Shown here one piece after another: positions 10,068 through 20,122 of a stretch of 64,000 nt of DNA (positions are counted from its first letter, which is position 1; the number at the start of each line of letters is the position of its first letter). The translations under genes were made by a program, and so were the position numbers. The stretch is from an uncultured Methanocorpusculum sp. (GTDB taxonomy: Archaea > Halobacteriota > Methanomicrobia > Methanomicrobiales > Methanocorpusculaceae), in NCBI RefSeq assembly GCF_963667985.1, contig NZ_OY764081.1:558001-622000 (forward strand). Direction: 5' to 3'. The notes beneath the pieces are model-generated. The model ran no database searches, was not told the origin of the DNA, and saw only the letters and a program-made list of their open reading frames with translations.

Positions 10068-10643
10068 TTACTCACTGTTGGTTTTTTTATGAGATAAGAG
10101 GATCTCTTCCCGGCGGTTGTTCACGCCTTTTATCCGAAGATCCCATGAAACCGTGGAGATATCGGAAGGACCGAAAAGGGATACAAGTTCTTCCTGCTTG
10201 AAATAATGCGTGACGATCCCGTCACCACGCAAAAACGATGACGGCTCGACCTCGGTCCCTTTTCCATACCGGAAATCGTTTCTGGAAAAATCCTTGAAAT
10301 ACAAAACACCCCCGAGTTTTAGTACGCGAAGCATTTCATCTGCCGCCTTTTTCCTTTCTTTAAATAAAAGATGGCCGAGAACATGCCAGCAGAATATGAT
10401 ATCGAAGACAGAATCTTTGAAGGGAAGAAAACGGACATTTCCAACCAGAGCAGATGGACCGGCAAGCTGGACGGCGGCGGATGAAATATCGATTCCAACC
10501 GCATTTTCGCCAAGTGAGGAAAGAGTCTTTCCGTTGCCGCATCCGGTCTCGAGAACGAGAGCATTTTCTGGAATCTCCGGAAGGAGATAGGATGCCCCTG
10601 CCCACAGGGACCCGCGTGTCTGATAATCAGTCTGCCAGCCCAT
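10068..10643 (-). CDS. SAM-dependent class I methyltransferase
   Basis: A 191-residue Rossmann methyltransferase: motif [12 protein letters not shown] near residue 33, motif II acidic loop (VGIDIS), and a post-II segment [12 protein letters not shown] typical of the methyltransf_11 group. Its ATG overlaps the hisF stop (TAATG at 10645-10641), so it is translationally coupled between two histidine genes. A role in histidine metabolism is not known for this family; the substrate is unknown. The longer frame to 10736 lies inside hisF and is rejected. Confidence 0.85.
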   Translation of the reverse strand: MGWQTDYQTRGSLWAGASYLLPEIPENALVLETGCGNGKTLSSLGENAVGIDISSAAVQLAGPSALVGNVRFLPFKDSVFDIIFCWHVLGHLLFKERKKAADEMLRVLKLGGVLYFKDFSRNDFRYGKGTEVEPSSFLRGDGIVTHYFKQEELVSLFGPSDISTVSWDLRIKGVNNRREEILLSHKKTNSE

Positions 10644-11449
10644 TACAACCGGACCAGAACGCCCCGGGATGCCAGATACTCCTTCACGGACCGAATCGTC
10701 ATCTCGCCGTAATGGAAGACACTTGCCGCAAGGCATGCATCGGCTTTTCCTTTCACAAAGCCGTCATAAAAATGTTCAAGGGTCCCGACCCCCCCGGAGG
10801 CGATCACAGGAACATCGACATTCTCCGAGATGGCTGCGGTGATCTCCAGATCGAAACCGGTCTTGACGCCGTCGGTTTCCATGGATGTAAGAAGGATTTC
10901 GCCTGCGCCTCTTTTTACCCCGTTCTGTGCCCACGAGACGGCATCGATGCCGGTCCGCTGGCTGCCCCCATAGATGACCACTTCATACCAGCAGACTCTC
11001 CCGTCTGCGAGATGGATAGGGGTCACGCCATCTCGCATCTCGTAATTTCTCCGGACATCCTCGGCAAGAACGATGCACTGATTCCCAAACAGACGGGATC
11101 CTTCGTTAATTACTTCGGGAGTTTTTACCGCAGACGTGTTCAGACTTACCTTATCGGCACCGGCACGCAAAATTTCCTGAATATCTTTGACCGTGCGAAT
11201 CCCACCGCCGACCGTCAAAGGAAGAAACAGTTCATCGGCTGCTCGACCGATCACGTCGATCATCGTATTGCGATTGTCTTTAGATGCTGCTATATCCAGA
11301 AATACGACCTCATCGGCACCCTGTTCATTATACCGTGAGGCAAGCTCGACAGGATCCCCTGCATCGCGAAGCCCTTCAAAATTTACGCCCTTTACTACCC
11401 TTCCTGCTTTCAGATCAAGACAGGGAATGATTCGCCGGGTAAGTCCCAT
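10643..11449 (-). CDS. hisF: Imidazole glycerol phosphate synthase, cyclase subunit
   Basis: HisF condenses PRFAR with ammonia delivered by HisH to form imidazole glycerol phosphate and AICAR. A full TIM barrel of 268 residues starts [21 protein letters not shown]; the first catalytic Asp is D11, the second lies in the INTSAV/D130 region, and phosphate-binding glycine loops (GGGI, ASGGVG) are present. The ATG at 11449 is chosen over the frame extension to 11506 because it begins exactly at the conserved N-terminus. hisH is not in this window. Coupled to the following methyltransferase. Confidence 0.96.
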   Translation of the reverse strand: MGLTRRIIPCLDLKAGRVVKGVNFEGLRDAGDPVELASRYNEQGADEVVFLDIAASKDNRNTMIDVIGRAADELFLPLTVGGGIRTVKDIQEILRAGADKVSLNTSAVKTPEVINEGSRLFGNQCIVLAEDVRRNYEMRDGVTPIHLADGRVCWYEVVIYGGSQRTGIDAVSWAQNGVKRGAGEILLTSMETDGVKTGFDLEITAAISENVDVPVIASGGVGTLEHFYDGFVKGKADACLAASVFHYGEMTIRSVKEYLASRGVLVRL

Positions 11450-11502
11450 AGAATATGATTGGTGTTTTTTGGAGAAAAGCCTGTTTGAAATAGGAGAACG
11501 AA

Positions 11503-12357
11503 TCACTTTTCCAAAAATGCGGTCAGATCATCCATCCTGGCAATCGTATCCTGATATCCGTCACCATAAAGAGCTGCAAGCTTCTCTTTATTCGTCTCGA
11601 CCCTGCCGATGTTCACCGGTTTTTGCGGCCGGATAATAAACGCCCGGCCGGCAGATTCCTCTCGTGCCAGAAGATCCAATGTCTGATTATACCGGAGATG
11701 ACGGGTCGCAAGCTGCTCGACAAGATGCGGATACTTTCTATAGAATATTTTTAGAAGCGGAACGATCTTCATCGGCTTTTTTCGATAGGTGATGTCCTGC
11801 GTCAGGACAACGACATTTTTGGTGTTTCCGTCATCGATGGACCGCTGCAAAGGAATTGAATCGGCCACACCGCCGTCAAGGTATTCCTTTCCATTGAACA
11901 AAACAGGTTTTGCGAGAAGAGGAAGAGAACTCGAGGCCTGAAGAACATTCACCTCTTCACGCATATTTTTCAGATGAAAATATTCAGCTTCGCCTGTTTC
12001 ACAATTGGTAACAACAACAGACAATGTTCCCGGATATCTGGAAAACGCATCATAATCATACGGATCGAGCTTTTCCGGAATGGTATGATAGAGCATTTCC
12101 GGACCGAAGAGATTTCCTGTCGTCAAAAGATTTCGAAGACTGCAGTACCGTTTATCCCCGATATAATCGGTGGTTACCCTGTAAGCCCTTCTGCGCTGTT
12201 TGGCGATGAAAGATGCGGTATTGCAGGCCCCAACAGACACCCCGTAACAACGGGAAAACTCCAGATCATTATCCAAAAACGCATCAATGACGCCTGTCGT
12301 ATATGCTCCGCGCATCCCGCCCCCTTCGAAGATCAAGCCTGCAGAATACAGAGACAT
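11503..12357 (-). CDS. Patatin-like phospholipase (RssA/COG4667 type), copy 1
   Basis: A patatin-fold lipid acyl hydrolase. The oxyanion glycine loop [10 protein letters not shown] near residue 10, nucleophile Ser in GVSVGA near residue 41 and the catalytic Asp in DGGVADSIP near residue 160 make a complete Ser-Asp dyad. At 284 residues it is normal in length. It lies six bases downstream of a second, closely similar copy, so this is a recent tandem duplication by appearance. Cytoplasmic; the physiological lipid substrate is unknown. Confidence 0.88.
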   Translation of the reverse strand: MSLYSAGLIFEGGGMRGAYTTGVIDAFLDNDLEFSRCYGVSVGACNTASFIAKQRRRAYRVTTDYIGDKRYCSLRNLLTTGNLFGPEMLYHTIPEKLDPYDYDAFSRYPGTLSVVVTNCETGEAEYFHLKNMREEVNVLQASSSLPLLAKPVLFNGKEYLDGGVADSIPLQRSIDDGNTKNVVVLTQDITYRKKPMKIVPLLKIFYRKYPHLVEQLATRHLRYNQTLDLLAREESAGRAFIIRPQKPVNIGRVETNKEKLAALYGDGYQDTIARMDDLTAFLEK

Positions 12358-12363
12358 ACAGTA

Positions 12364-13212
12364 TTACTTCTCCAGAAATGCGATCAAATCATCAACTACG
12401 TCCGCCGTCTCCTGATACCCTTCTTCATAGAACGGAGCGATTCTTTTCATGTTGAAGTCCATTCTGGAGACCTCGACCGGCTTTTGCGGACGGATAATAA
12501 ATGCTCTGCCGGCTTTTTCTTCTCTGTCTACGATTTTCAATGCTTCATTATACCGGATATGGCGGGTCGCAACCATATCGACCATTTTTGGATATTTGGC
12601 GTAGGCAATTCTCAAAACAGGCACAGTTTTATCCGGCTTCTTCTGATAACCCACAGCCTGCGTCAGAACGAGAACGTTTTTCAAATTTCCGTCGGAAATG
12701 GAACGTTCGATGGGAATTGAATCGGATATCCCGCCGTCGAAGTAATAGTTCTCGCCGACTTTGACTTTTTTCGCAAGGATCGGAAGAGAACTGGATGCAT
12801 GGATCATCTCCACATCGTCCTGCATGACCTTTACCTGGAGATACTCGGCCTTGCCCGTCTCGCAGTTTGTCACCACGCTGAAAAATTTTCCAGGATATCT
12901 GTTGTATTCATCGTAATCGAAGGGGTCAAGCTCTTCAGGGATCATATGATAGAGCATTTCCGGACCGATAAGATCTCCTTTGGTAAGTAGATTCCAGTAA
13001 CTGAAGTACCGTTTATCGTCGATATAGTCGGTCATGGTCCGGTAGGCTCTCCCGCGCTGTTTGGAGAGATAGCTCGCACAATGACTGGCACCGGATGAAA
13101 CACCGTAGCAGGAGCTGAATTCCATTTTATTATCGATCAGCGCATCGATGACCCCGGCCGTGTATGCTCCGCGCATCCCACCCCCTTCGAAGATCAAACC
13201 AGCAGAATACAT
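12364..13212 (-). CDS. Patatin-like phospholipase, copy 2
   Basis: Paralogue of the gene directly downstream, with the same motif set: [10 protein letters not shown], nucleophile Ser in GVSSGA, and DGGISDSIP. The frame extends upstream to 13275 but the ATG at 13212 gives an N-terminus ([12 protein letters not shown]) matching copy 1 ([14 protein letters not shown]). 283 residues. First gene of a minus-strand run and divergent from the SAH hydrolase gene. Confidence 0.88.
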   Translation of the reverse strand: MYSAGLIFEGGGMRGAYTAGVIDALIDNKMEFSSCYGVSSGASHCASYLSKQRGRAYRTMTDYIDDKRYFSYWNLLTKGDLIGPEMLYHMIPEELDPFDYDEYNRYPGKFFSVVTNCETGKAEYLQVKVMQDDVEMIHASSSLPILAKKVKVGENYYFDGGISDSIPIERSISDGNLKNVLVLTQAVGYQKKPDKTVPVLRIAYAKYPKMVDMVATRHIRYNEALKIVDREEKAGRAFIIRPQKPVEVSRMDFNMKRIAPFYEEGYQETADVVDDLIAFLEK

Positions 13213-13308
13213 GTGGTTAGTAGTTTGCTCTCTGATGAATTGTATATTTTCCGCAGAAATCAAAGCCGCAGGCAACGAATATTAGCCATGCAGACCAACA
13301 GATAAGGC

Positions 13309-14535
13309 ATGACAAGCTCGGGCGAACTGAAAATACAGTGGGCTTCCCAGTATATGCCGGTGTTATCGGCGATCAAACAACGCTTTGAAGAGGAGAAACC
13401 TCTCAAAGGTCAAAGGATAGGAATGGCTCTGCATGTTGAAGCGAAGACGGCATGTCTTGTTAGAACGCTTCAGGCAGGCGGGGCCGAGGTGTATATTACC
13501 GGCTGCAATCCGCTTTCCACGCAGGATGACGTGGCAGAGGCTCTTTCAGCAGGCGGTATCGCCTGTTATGCTAAGAGAGGCTGCAATACCGAGGAGTATT
13601 ACGCAGCAATCGATAAAGTGCTGGATGCAAAGCCGACCCTGACCATCGATGACGGGATGGATCTGATCAACAGAGTTCATCTCGACAGAAGAGACGCACT
13701 CCCGCAGATCATCGGGGCATGTGAGGAGACAACGACGGGTATTCACCGGCTGAAGGCAATGCAGTCTGAAGGAAAACTCGAGTTTCCGGTTTTATCGGTG
13801 AACGATACACCGATGAAGCATTACTTCGACAATGTTCACGGAACCGGCGAAAGCGCTCTCGCCTCGATCATGCTGACGACAAACGTCCTGATTGCCGGAA
13901 AACATGTAGTCGTTGCCGGATACGGATACTGCGGGCGAGGCGTCACCACCAAAGCACGCGCTCTTGGAGCACGCGTCATCGTCACGGAAGTCGATCCTCG
14001 CCGGGCCCTTCAGGCACACTTCGACGGTTTTGACGTGATGAGTATGAATGACGCGGCAAAAGTCGGCGATCTCTTCATCACAACGACAGGAAACTGCGAC
14101 ATTATTACGGACCGTCACTTCCCTCTGTTAAAATCCGGAGCGATCCTTGCAAACGCCGGTCATTTCAATAATGAGATATCCATTCCCTGGCTCGAATCTC
14201 ACGCATCATCGGTTGAACACCGCGACGGGATTGACACCTACCTCATCGGAGAGAAAAAGATCCATCTTCTGGCAGAAGGGAGACTGGTCAACCTCGCGAC
14301 GCCGAAAGGAATGGGACATCCGATCGAAGTCATGGACCTGAGTTTTGCGGTCCAGGCGCTCGGTGTCGAATACATAGCAAAGAACGGGAAAAATATGTCA
14401 GCCGGCGTCCACGACATCCCGTCAGAGATCGACGAATATATCGCCCGCCTGAAACTGGCAGCTGTTGGGGCAACGATCGATGAGCTCTCCTGCGATCAAA
14501 AAGAGTATATGTGCTCGTGGAACCACGGCACATAA
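13309..14535 (+). CDS. ahcY: S-adenosyl/S-inosyl-L-homocysteine hydrolase
   Basis: NAD-dependent hydrolase that removes the product of SAM-dependent methylation. In methanogens the characterised homologue acts on S-inosylhomocysteine after deamination of SAH by the deaminase DadD; a DadD-like gene lies at 45149. Conserved signatures include the substrate Asp/Glu segment in TIDDGMDL, SVNDTPMKHYFDN and the NAD-binding GYGYCGRGV. At 408 residues it is shorter than bacterial forms, as usual for archaea. Confident in the family; substrate by analogy. Confidence 0.92.
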   Translation: MTSSGELKIQWASQYMPVLSAIKQRFEEEKPLKGQRIGMALHVEAKTACLVRTLQAGGAEVYITGCNPLSTQDDVAEALSAGGIACYAKRGCNTEEYYAAIDKVLDAKPTLTIDDGMDLINRVHLDRRDALPQIIGACEETTTGIHRLKAMQSEGKLEFPVLSVNDTPMKHYFDNVHGTGESALASIMLTTNVLIAGKHVVVAGYGYCGRGVTTKARALGARVIVTEVDPRRALQAHFDGFDVMSMNDAAKVGDLFITTTGNCDIITDRHFPLLKSGAILANAGHFNNEISIPWLESHASSVEHRDGIDTYLIGEKKIHLLAEGRLVNLATPKGMGHPIEVMDLSFAVQALGVEYIAKNGKNMSAGVHDIPSEIDEYIARLKLAAVGATIDELSCDQKEYMCSWNHGT

Positions 14536-14539
14536 TATT

Positions 14540-15259
14540 TTATTCAGCTTTTTCTTTTTTCCAGACCAGGCGTTTTTCTATAACTTCTTCAGCAAAAATC
14601 AGAAATGCGTGAGAAGCATAGGAAAAGACATTCGTTGTCAGCAGATAGGTATCCGGAATTCTTCTTGCATTAGTGTTTCCGATGATCCTGACAAAATCCA
14701 ACGCATATAATGCGTCATCACTCAGAACGCCTGTCCGGCCGATCGCGCCAGAAAGAGTACCGAACTTTGTGTTGTCGGCACGGATTTTCTGATGCTTGCA
14801 GATGAGTTCGGCAATATTAACCGTTATTTCGCAGAGTTTTCTGGTGGCGGTCTCGGATTTTTTCTGGCGTGAAATCGGCTCAAGATCACGAAACACCGGA
14901 TGGATCCCTGCTATTTCGAGAAAACGCTTCATGCGCATCTCATATTCGGAGAGGACTATCGAACGTTCATAGATGCTTAGTTCCAGATTAAGTCCTTTTT
15001 CTCTTGGAAGGGCGTAACGAATCAGGAGAGATGAACCAACTCCGCCGGAAGGGACGGAAAGGATAACATCGCCAATGTTCTGCATATCGTAGAGCGCGTT
15101 GCTGCACATGGAAAGCCTGTTGGATGCTTTGAGCGTTTTGTGCAGTTCTCCTGCCGTGATTTCGATATGCGAGGCGCCGCGTTCCGTTGCTGCATCAAAT
15201 ATGCGGTAAAGTTCGTGATGAAAATCGGCTGCAGTAAGATTTCCGCTTTTTTCGGTCAT
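14540..15259 (-). CDS. Hypothetical protein, cotranscribed with J-domain protein
   Basis: A 239-residue protein that I do not recognise. The N-terminal ~95 residues contain an EITAGELHKTL helix and a DVILSVPSGGVGSSLLIRY strand-rich segment that look like one domain. The C-terminal half is basic, with a run of Lys/Arg/Glu near residue 135 (RQKKSETATRK). No membrane segment or signal peptide. It begins three bases after the dnaJ-like stop, so the two are probably translated together. Confidence 0.65.
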   Translation of the reverse strand: MTEKSGNLTAADFHHELYRIFDAATERGASHIEITAGELHKTLKASNRLSMCSNALYDMQNIGDVILSVPSGGVGSSLLIRYALPREKGLNLELSIYERSIVLSEYEMRMKRFLEIAGIHPVFRDLEPISRQKKSETATRKLCEITVNIAELICKHQKIRADNTKFGTLSGAIGRTGVLSDDALYALDFVRIIGNTNARRIPDTYLLTTNVFSYASHAFLIFAEEVIEKRLVWKKEKAE

Positions 15260-15262
15260 GAT

Positions 15263-16018
15263 TCATCCAAACAGGCCAAAGAGACCTTTTTTCTTTGCGA
15301 CTTCAACATCAATGATGATATTGCCTTTTTTCTTCGGAGATAAAATGCCGAGTCCTTTCCCTTCCGGCGGCGCAAAACGGTCTCCGGTTTTTACGCCCGC
15401 TGGCACAGTGATCTTGATGGTCTTATTCAGGAGAAGGGTAAGAGGAACCATGCCGCCCTGTTCAGCGATTTTCGGCGGGATCTGGAGATAGCAGATCAGA
15501 TTATTTGTTGCGTCATCGATCTCCCAGTTTTCTTCCGGAATCACTTTGAGGTTTACATAGAGATCACCACGGGGTTTTCCTTCGACCGGCACCCCTTTGT
15601 TTGCAATTCTGTATCGTCTGACTCCGGGATAGACTTTGATGACGACCTTTTCTCCAGCAACCTTCATCGGAATCTTGCCTTTTCCATATGCGGCGATCGT
15701 CATGGATATCGGATAATCCGTTTCGATGTCGCCGCTTTTGATCGGCATTCCCGACATTTTTTTGCCGCGGGGCTGAGTGGAGACAACGGGAACATCGGCA
15801 CGTTCGGCATCATAGGCGGCTTTGGTTTCCAGATTGCCGAGAACCTCATATGCGGCCATTATTTCGAGCAGGCGCTCGTTGTATTCCTGATGTTTTTCCT
15901 CGTTTTCACCCGCACGATCTGGATGGAACTCTTTTACGAGAGAAACATAGGCTTTTTTTATCATTTCCGGCGTTGCATTTTCCGCTACGCCGAGCGTATC
16001 ATAGTGGGAATCGCCCAT
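15263..16018 (-). CDS. J-domain co-chaperone (DnaJ C-terminal domain, no zinc finger)
   Basis: J-domain at residues 1-75 with the essential HPD motif (KEFHPDRAGE), which stimulates DnaK ATPase. It lacks the Gly/Phe region and CXXCXGXG zinc repeats of full DnaJ, and goes to a DnaJ C-terminal substrate-binding domain (about 105-240), like CbpA-type proteins. No dnaK is in the window. 251 residues. Precedes the unknown gene at 14540 by three bases. Confidence 0.85.
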   Translation of the reverse strand: MGDSHYDTLGVAENATPEMIKKAYVSLVKEFHPDRAGENEEKHQEYNERLLEIMAAYEVLGNLETKAAYDAERADVPVVSTQPRGKKMSGMPIKSGDIETDYPISMTIAAYGKGKIPMKVAGEKVVIKVYPGVRRYRIANKGVPVEGKPRGDLYVNLKVIPEENWEIDDATNNLICYLQIPPKIAEQGGMVPLTLLLNKTIKITVPAGVKTGDRFAPPEGKGLGILSPKKKGNIIIDVEVAKKKGLFGLFG

Positions 16019-16082
16019 TCTACTAGTCTATTGGTGTTATAAAGGATAGAACTTATCTCATATTCGAGCAATACATTCCTGT

Positions 16083-16967
16083 ATGTATATCGGAGTCGAC
16101 CACGGGACAACGTCTCTTCGGTTCGCAACAGAAACCGGAAAACATCTTAAAATATCCCGGGAGGCGGCTAAAAGTTTTGAACTTTCGGCTCTGGAAAAGA
16201 TCTGCCCCATTGATGAGATAGAAGGATTCGCTGTATGTTATTCAATGGGAGATAATTTTTCCAAAATAACACCTATTGCCCAGCTGAAAAACCGAGGAGT
16301 CATCACCCGCGACGGTGCCGGCGAACATATCGGCGGAGGAACGCGAGTATTCGATGTCATAAAAGAGTCGGGAATTCCTGCAATGGTTATTCCGGGAATT
16401 CACCGCGGGTCTGATACCGATCCCAGATTCAAAGTGTACTCCCACCAGACAAGCCCGGAAAAACTTGGGATAGCCTACCTTGCAAAACAGACGCTTCACG
16501 ACACGTTTATCATTTCAGACATCAGTTCCAACACCGTGTCTCTTCTCGTTGCCAACGGGAAGGTTGTCGGCGCATTCGATGCGTGCGTCTTCGCGCCGGG
16601 AACACAGCACGGGGCACTCGATGTTGATGCGATCAGAAAAGTCGATGAAGGAGAGTGTACCGCAAACGAAGCGTTCACTACGGCGGGAGTCACCTACCAT
16701 CTCGAGGAGAAATATCAGAAGCCGGCAATCGCCATGTGGGCCGCGATGGAATGCGCCTCGCTTCTTCTTCTTTCACGCGAGGCCCCGATCGCGCTGGCAG
16801 GCAGTCTCGCACCGGAATTGGCCGAAGAAATCTCTGCATTGCTGCAAAAACCGGTCATTGTGTATAATGAATGGGCCGCATCCGAAGGACTTGCGCTTAT
16901 GGCACGGGACATTTTCAGGGGAGCAAAAGAGATTCTTGGAATTTCTGTGATACAGCCCCCGAAATAA
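16083..16967 (+). CDS. Methanogenesis marker protein 12 (ASKHA-fold)
   Basis: A protein found almost only in methanogens, with an N-terminal actin-like/kinase ATP-binding motif (GVDHGTTSLRF). It resembles the TIGR03281 family: GGGTRVFDVI, IPGIHRG and a glycine-rich ISDISSNTVSLL segment are present. At 294 residues it is typical. The specific function is not established; association with methyl-CoM reductase biogenesis or one-carbon metabolism is guessed from its distribution. Divergent from the J-domain gene. Confidence 0.85.
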   Translation: MYIGVDHGTTSLRFATETGKHLKISREAAKSFELSALEKICPIDEIEGFAVCYSMGDNFSKITPIAQLKNRGVITRDGAGEHIGGGTRVFDVIKESGIPAMVIPGIHRGSDTDPRFKVYSHQTSPEKLGIAYLAKQTLHDTFIISDISSNTVSLLVANGKVVGAFDACVFAPGTQHGALDVDAIRKVDEGECTANEAFTTAGVTYHLEEKYQKPAIAMWAAMECASLLLLSREAPIALAGSLAPELAEEISALLQKPVIVYNEWAASEGLALMARDIFRGAKEILGISVIQPPK

Positions 16968-17071
16968 TAATTCACCCCCAAATTATACCTGTATTTACAT
17001 TGCGCGGTCTTTTTTCAGGAAATTTGCAAACAGTAAATTCATATTGATTAATCGTGATAAATATAAGTGTT

Positions 17072-17620
17072 ATGAGAGAACTACGCATCCACGGTAGAGG
17101 TGGACAGGGCTCAGTGACGGCTGCAGAATTAATAGCGACGGCAGCATTCACCGCAGGAGTCTATTCCCAGGCATTCCCGGCTTTTGGTGTCGAACGCCGC
17201 GGAGCACCCGTGCAGGCATTTGTGCGGTTCAGCGATGAAAAAATCCGCCTCAGAAGTCAGATTTATGAACCGGACTACATCATCGTTCAGGACAGTACGT
17301 TAATCCACGATGTAAATGTATTTGCAGGTATGTCTGAGGGTGGAATTGCCATTATCAACACCGAAAAAGCTGGAACAGAATACAATGTTCCAAAAGGGGT
17401 AAAACTGATCACTATTGACGCGACAAAAGTTGCCCTTGAAGAAATAGGACTCCCCATCACCAATACAACTCTGATGGGAGCATTTGCTGCCGCAAGTGGC
17501 GAGATCACCCTCGAAGCTCTTGAAGGAGCAATCAAAGAGAGATTCGACAAGAAGCTTGCAGACAGCAATATCGCTGCAGCAAAACGTGCATATGCGATGG
17601 TAAAGGAGGGACAGGTATAA
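17072..17620 (+). CDS. porC: Pyruvate synthase (pyruvate:ferredoxin oxidoreductase) gamma subunit
   Basis: Gamma subunit of the archaeal four-subunit enzyme that carboxylates acetyl-CoA to pyruvate with reduced ferredoxin. Signature RIHGRGGQGSVTAAELIA opens the protein and ERRGAPVQAF follows near residue 47. The frame opens at GTG 17054, but the ATG at 17072 fits the family start. The stop overlaps the porD start by one base (17620), and order C-D-A-B is the classic archaeal one. Confidence 0.95.
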   Translation: MRELRIHGRGGQGSVTAAELIATAAFTAGVYSQAFPAFGVERRGAPVQAFVRFSDEKIRLRSQIYEPDYIIVQDSTLIHDVNVFAGMSEGGIAIINTEKAGTEYNVPKGVKLITIDATKVALEEIGLPITNTTLMGAFAAASGEITLEALEGAIKERFDKKLADSNIAAAKRAYAMVKEGQV

Positions 17621-17886
17621 TGGCTCTTGGAATTGGATGCACGGCACGCCCGGGCAATAGCAGAAACAACAAAACCGGTTCATGGAGAGTTTTCTACCCA
17701 GTAATGGACACGGAAAAATGTACTAAATGTGGAACATGTCAGTTGATCTGTCCGGAAGGGTGCATCAATCAGAATCCTGACAAAACCTATTCTATCGATC
17801 TTGACTTCTGTAAAGGATGCGGCATGTGCGCCGAGGAATGTCCTGACAAAGCAAAGGCTATCCACATGGTTAAGGAGGAAAAATAA
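17620..17886 (+). CDS. porD: Pyruvate synthase delta subunit (2[4Fe-4S] ferredoxin)
   Basis: An 88-residue ferredoxin-like subunit carrying electrons into the TPP subunit. Two complete cluster motifs are visible: CTKCGTCQLICPEGC and CKGCGMCAEECP. It is sandwiched between porC and porA with no gap. An AAGGAGG Shine-Dalgarno at its end serves porA. Confidence 0.96.
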   Translation: MALGIGCTARPGNSRNNKTGSWRVFYPVMDTEKCTKCGTCQLICPEGCINQNPDKTYSIDLDFCKGCGMCAEECPDKAKAIHMVKEEK

Positions 17887-19044
17887 ATGACGATGGAAAT
17901 TATGGAAGGATCGATCGCGATCGCAGAAACCGTCCGTCTCTGCAGACCCCAGGTTATCTCTGCGTATCCGATCACCCCACAGACCCACATCGTTGAAGGA
18001 CTTGCATCAATCGTGGCAGACGGAAGACTTGACGCAGAATACATCTGCGTGGAGTCAGAATTCTCTGCCCTCTCTGCCTGCATAGGTGCCTCGGCAGCCG
18101 GAAGCAGAGTCTATTCGGCAACAACGTCTCAGGGTCTTGCGTTAATGGGCGAGGTCGTCTTCAACGCAGCAGGAATGAGACTGCCTATCGTCATGGGTAT
18201 CGCAAACCGTGCGATTTCCGCACCTCTCTCAATCTGGAACGATCAGCAGGATTCCATCATGATGAGAGATTCAGGATGGATTCAGCTCTATGCAGAAGAC
18301 AACCAGGAAGCAATCGACATGCACATCCTCGCATACAAAGTCTGCGAAGATCACGACATTCTGCTCCCGGCGTTCGTCTGCTTTGACGGATTTATTCTCT
18401 CCCATGTCTATGAACCGATAGACCTCCCCTCTCAGGAACTCGTCGACTCATTCCTTGGACCGTTCAATCCCTACCAGAAACTTGACTCAAAGGATCCGAT
18501 CTCCTTTGGTTTGTATGCGACACCGGAGTATTATCTGGAATTCAGATACGAGCATGATCAGGCGGTCAAACGTGCAGCCGATGCCATTAAAAAATACGGA
18601 AAAGAGTTCGGCGAAGTGTTCGGGCGTGACTACTCGGAGTTAGTCGTTGGTTACAAACTCGAGGAAGCAGAAACCGCCATAGTTGCAATGGGTTCCATCT
18701 GCGGTACCGTCAAAGATGCGATCGATGAGATGCGTGCTGAAGGAAAGAAAGTCGGACTCTTGAATCTCCGTTGCTTCCGTCCGTTCCCATCAACCGATGT
18801 AGCAAAGGCTCTTGCCCATGTCAACACCATCGCGGTACTTGATAAAAACGTCAGTCTCGGTGCTAAAGGGGCAGTGGCAATTGAAATCAAGGAAGCATGC
18901 TACGGTTCGAACATACCAGTATACGATTATATCCTTGGTCTCGGCGGCCGCGACGTAAGAAAGAGAGACATCAAAAAGATCGTCGAACTCGCAGAGAAAG
19001 GCGAGGGCGATATGTTCTATGGATTACGCGAGGAGGTGCTCTGA
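17887..19044 (+). CDS. porA: Pyruvate synthase alpha subunit
   Basis: A 385-residue TPP-enzyme domain I/II subunit. The hallmark ITPQTHIVE and the substrate-specificity segment [16 protein letters not shown] mark it as pyruvate rather than 2-oxoglutarate type. A ferredoxin-like Rossmann domain follows near residue 250. The ATG immediately follows the porD stop and the stop is one base from the porB start; GAGGAGGTG inside its 3' end is the porB ribosome-binding site. Confidence 0.95.
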   Translation: MTMEIMEGSIAIAETVRLCRPQVISAYPITPQTHIVEGLASIVADGRLDAEYICVESEFSALSACIGASAAGSRVYSATTSQGLALMGEVVFNAAGMRLPIVMGIANRAISAPLSIWNDQQDSIMMRDSGWIQLYAEDNQEAIDMHILAYKVCEDHDILLPAFVCFDGFILSHVYEPIDLPSQELVDSFLGPFNPYQKLDSKDPISFGLYATPEYYLEFRYEHDQAVKRAADAIKKYGKEFGEVFGRDYSELVVGYKLEEAETAIVAMGSICGTVKDAIDEMRAEGKKVGLLNLRCFRPFPSTDVAKALAHVNTIAVLDKNVSLGAKGAVAIEIKEACYGSNIPVYDYILGLGGRDVRKRDIKKIVELAEKGEGDMFYGLREEVL

Positions 19045-19045
19045 A

Positions 19046-19936
19046 ATGGTAGACAGATCTATTGAGAACTTTGAGTGCGGGCACAGAGCCTGCGGAGGCT
19101 GCGGAGCGTCATCTGCAGTCCGTATGATCCTGAAAGGCTACGGCGAACACACGATCGTAGTCAACTCAACCGGATGTCTGGAGGTCTTTTCGACCCCGTA
19201 TCCGGAAACCGCATGGAAAACACCATGGATCCATTCGCTGTTCGAAAATGCATCGGCAGTCGCATCGGGTATCGAAGCATCCTTAAAGAAACAGGGACGT
19301 ATCGACACGGAAAAGGTCCTCGTCTTCGGCGGGGACGGTGCGACGGTTGACATCGGAACGCTCTGTATATCCGGCGCGTTTGAACGCGGACATGACTTCA
19401 CATACATCTGTTATGACAATGAAGCATACATGAACACTGGGATCCAGCGCTCAGGGGCAACACCCTACGATGCGGATACAACAACATCCCCTGCAGGTGT
19501 CTGCTCAACCGGAAACAACCTGCCGAAGAAAGATTATCCGCAGATCCTTGTCGCACACGGTTCGCCTTACGTCGCCACCGCTTCCATGGCTTACCCCGCG
19601 GATCTGATGAAAAAAGTCGAGAAAGCACGAAACATCAAAGGTCCCTGCTATATCCAGGTACACACACCCTGCTGCACCGGATGGGGATTCGACGGTGCCA
19701 AGACGATGGAAATCGGCAGAATGGCAGTCGAATGCGGCCTCTGGGTCAATTACGAAATCATTGACGGCGAACTTACAACCGTTAAAAAAGTGAAGAGAGT
19801 TCCGGTCGATGATTACCTCAAAGCCCAGAAACGCTTCCGTCACCTCTTCAAACCAGTAAGGAACGATGCTGAGATCGCAAAGATCCAGGCAATTGCCGAT
19901 AAAAACGCCAAGAAGTACGGCATCGATATTGAATAA
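19046..19936 (+). CDS. porB: Pyruvate synthase beta subunit (TPP-binding)
   Basis: Binds thiamine pyrophosphate: HRACGGCG near residue 14 supplies cluster Cys residues and GDGATVDIG near residue 95 begins the TPP/Mg motif, closed by [11 protein letters not shown]. Length 296. The frame could start at 19019 inside porA, but the ATG at 19046 is preceded by GAGGAGG and begins at the family N-terminus. The operon ends here; an AT-rich run with T6 near 19960 may be the terminator. Confidence 0.95.
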   Translation: MVDRSIENFECGHRACGGCGASSAVRMILKGYGEHTIVVNSTGCLEVFSTPYPETAWKTPWIHSLFENASAVASGIEASLKKQGRIDTEKVLVFGGDGATVDIGTLCISGAFERGHDFTYICYDNEAYMNTGIQRSGATPYDADTTTSPAGVCSTGNNLPKKDYPQILVAHGSPYVATASMAYPADLMKKVEKARNIKGPCYIQVHTPCCTGWGFDGAKTMEIGRMAVECGLWVNYEIIDGELTTVKKVKRVPVDDYLKAQKRFRHLFKPVRNDAEIAKIQAIADKNAKKYGIDIE

Positions 19937-20122
19937 AATCAGTATCCAAAACTCATTCAATTCTTTTTTAACAACGTTACATACGCGAACGACATGTACT
20001 GATCGACACCGAAATCAAATCAGGACAAGGAAAAAGCAAAAATAAAAAATGATATCGGAGAATAATCTCTGTTTAGAAATCCTTCATCGGTTTTCGTTTC
20101 AGTCTGAGATACCTTATACCCG

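Noticed and set aside
10454-11338. 294-residue open frame opposite hisF
   Set aside because: Shadow of hisF and the methyltransferase on the other strand; no signature.
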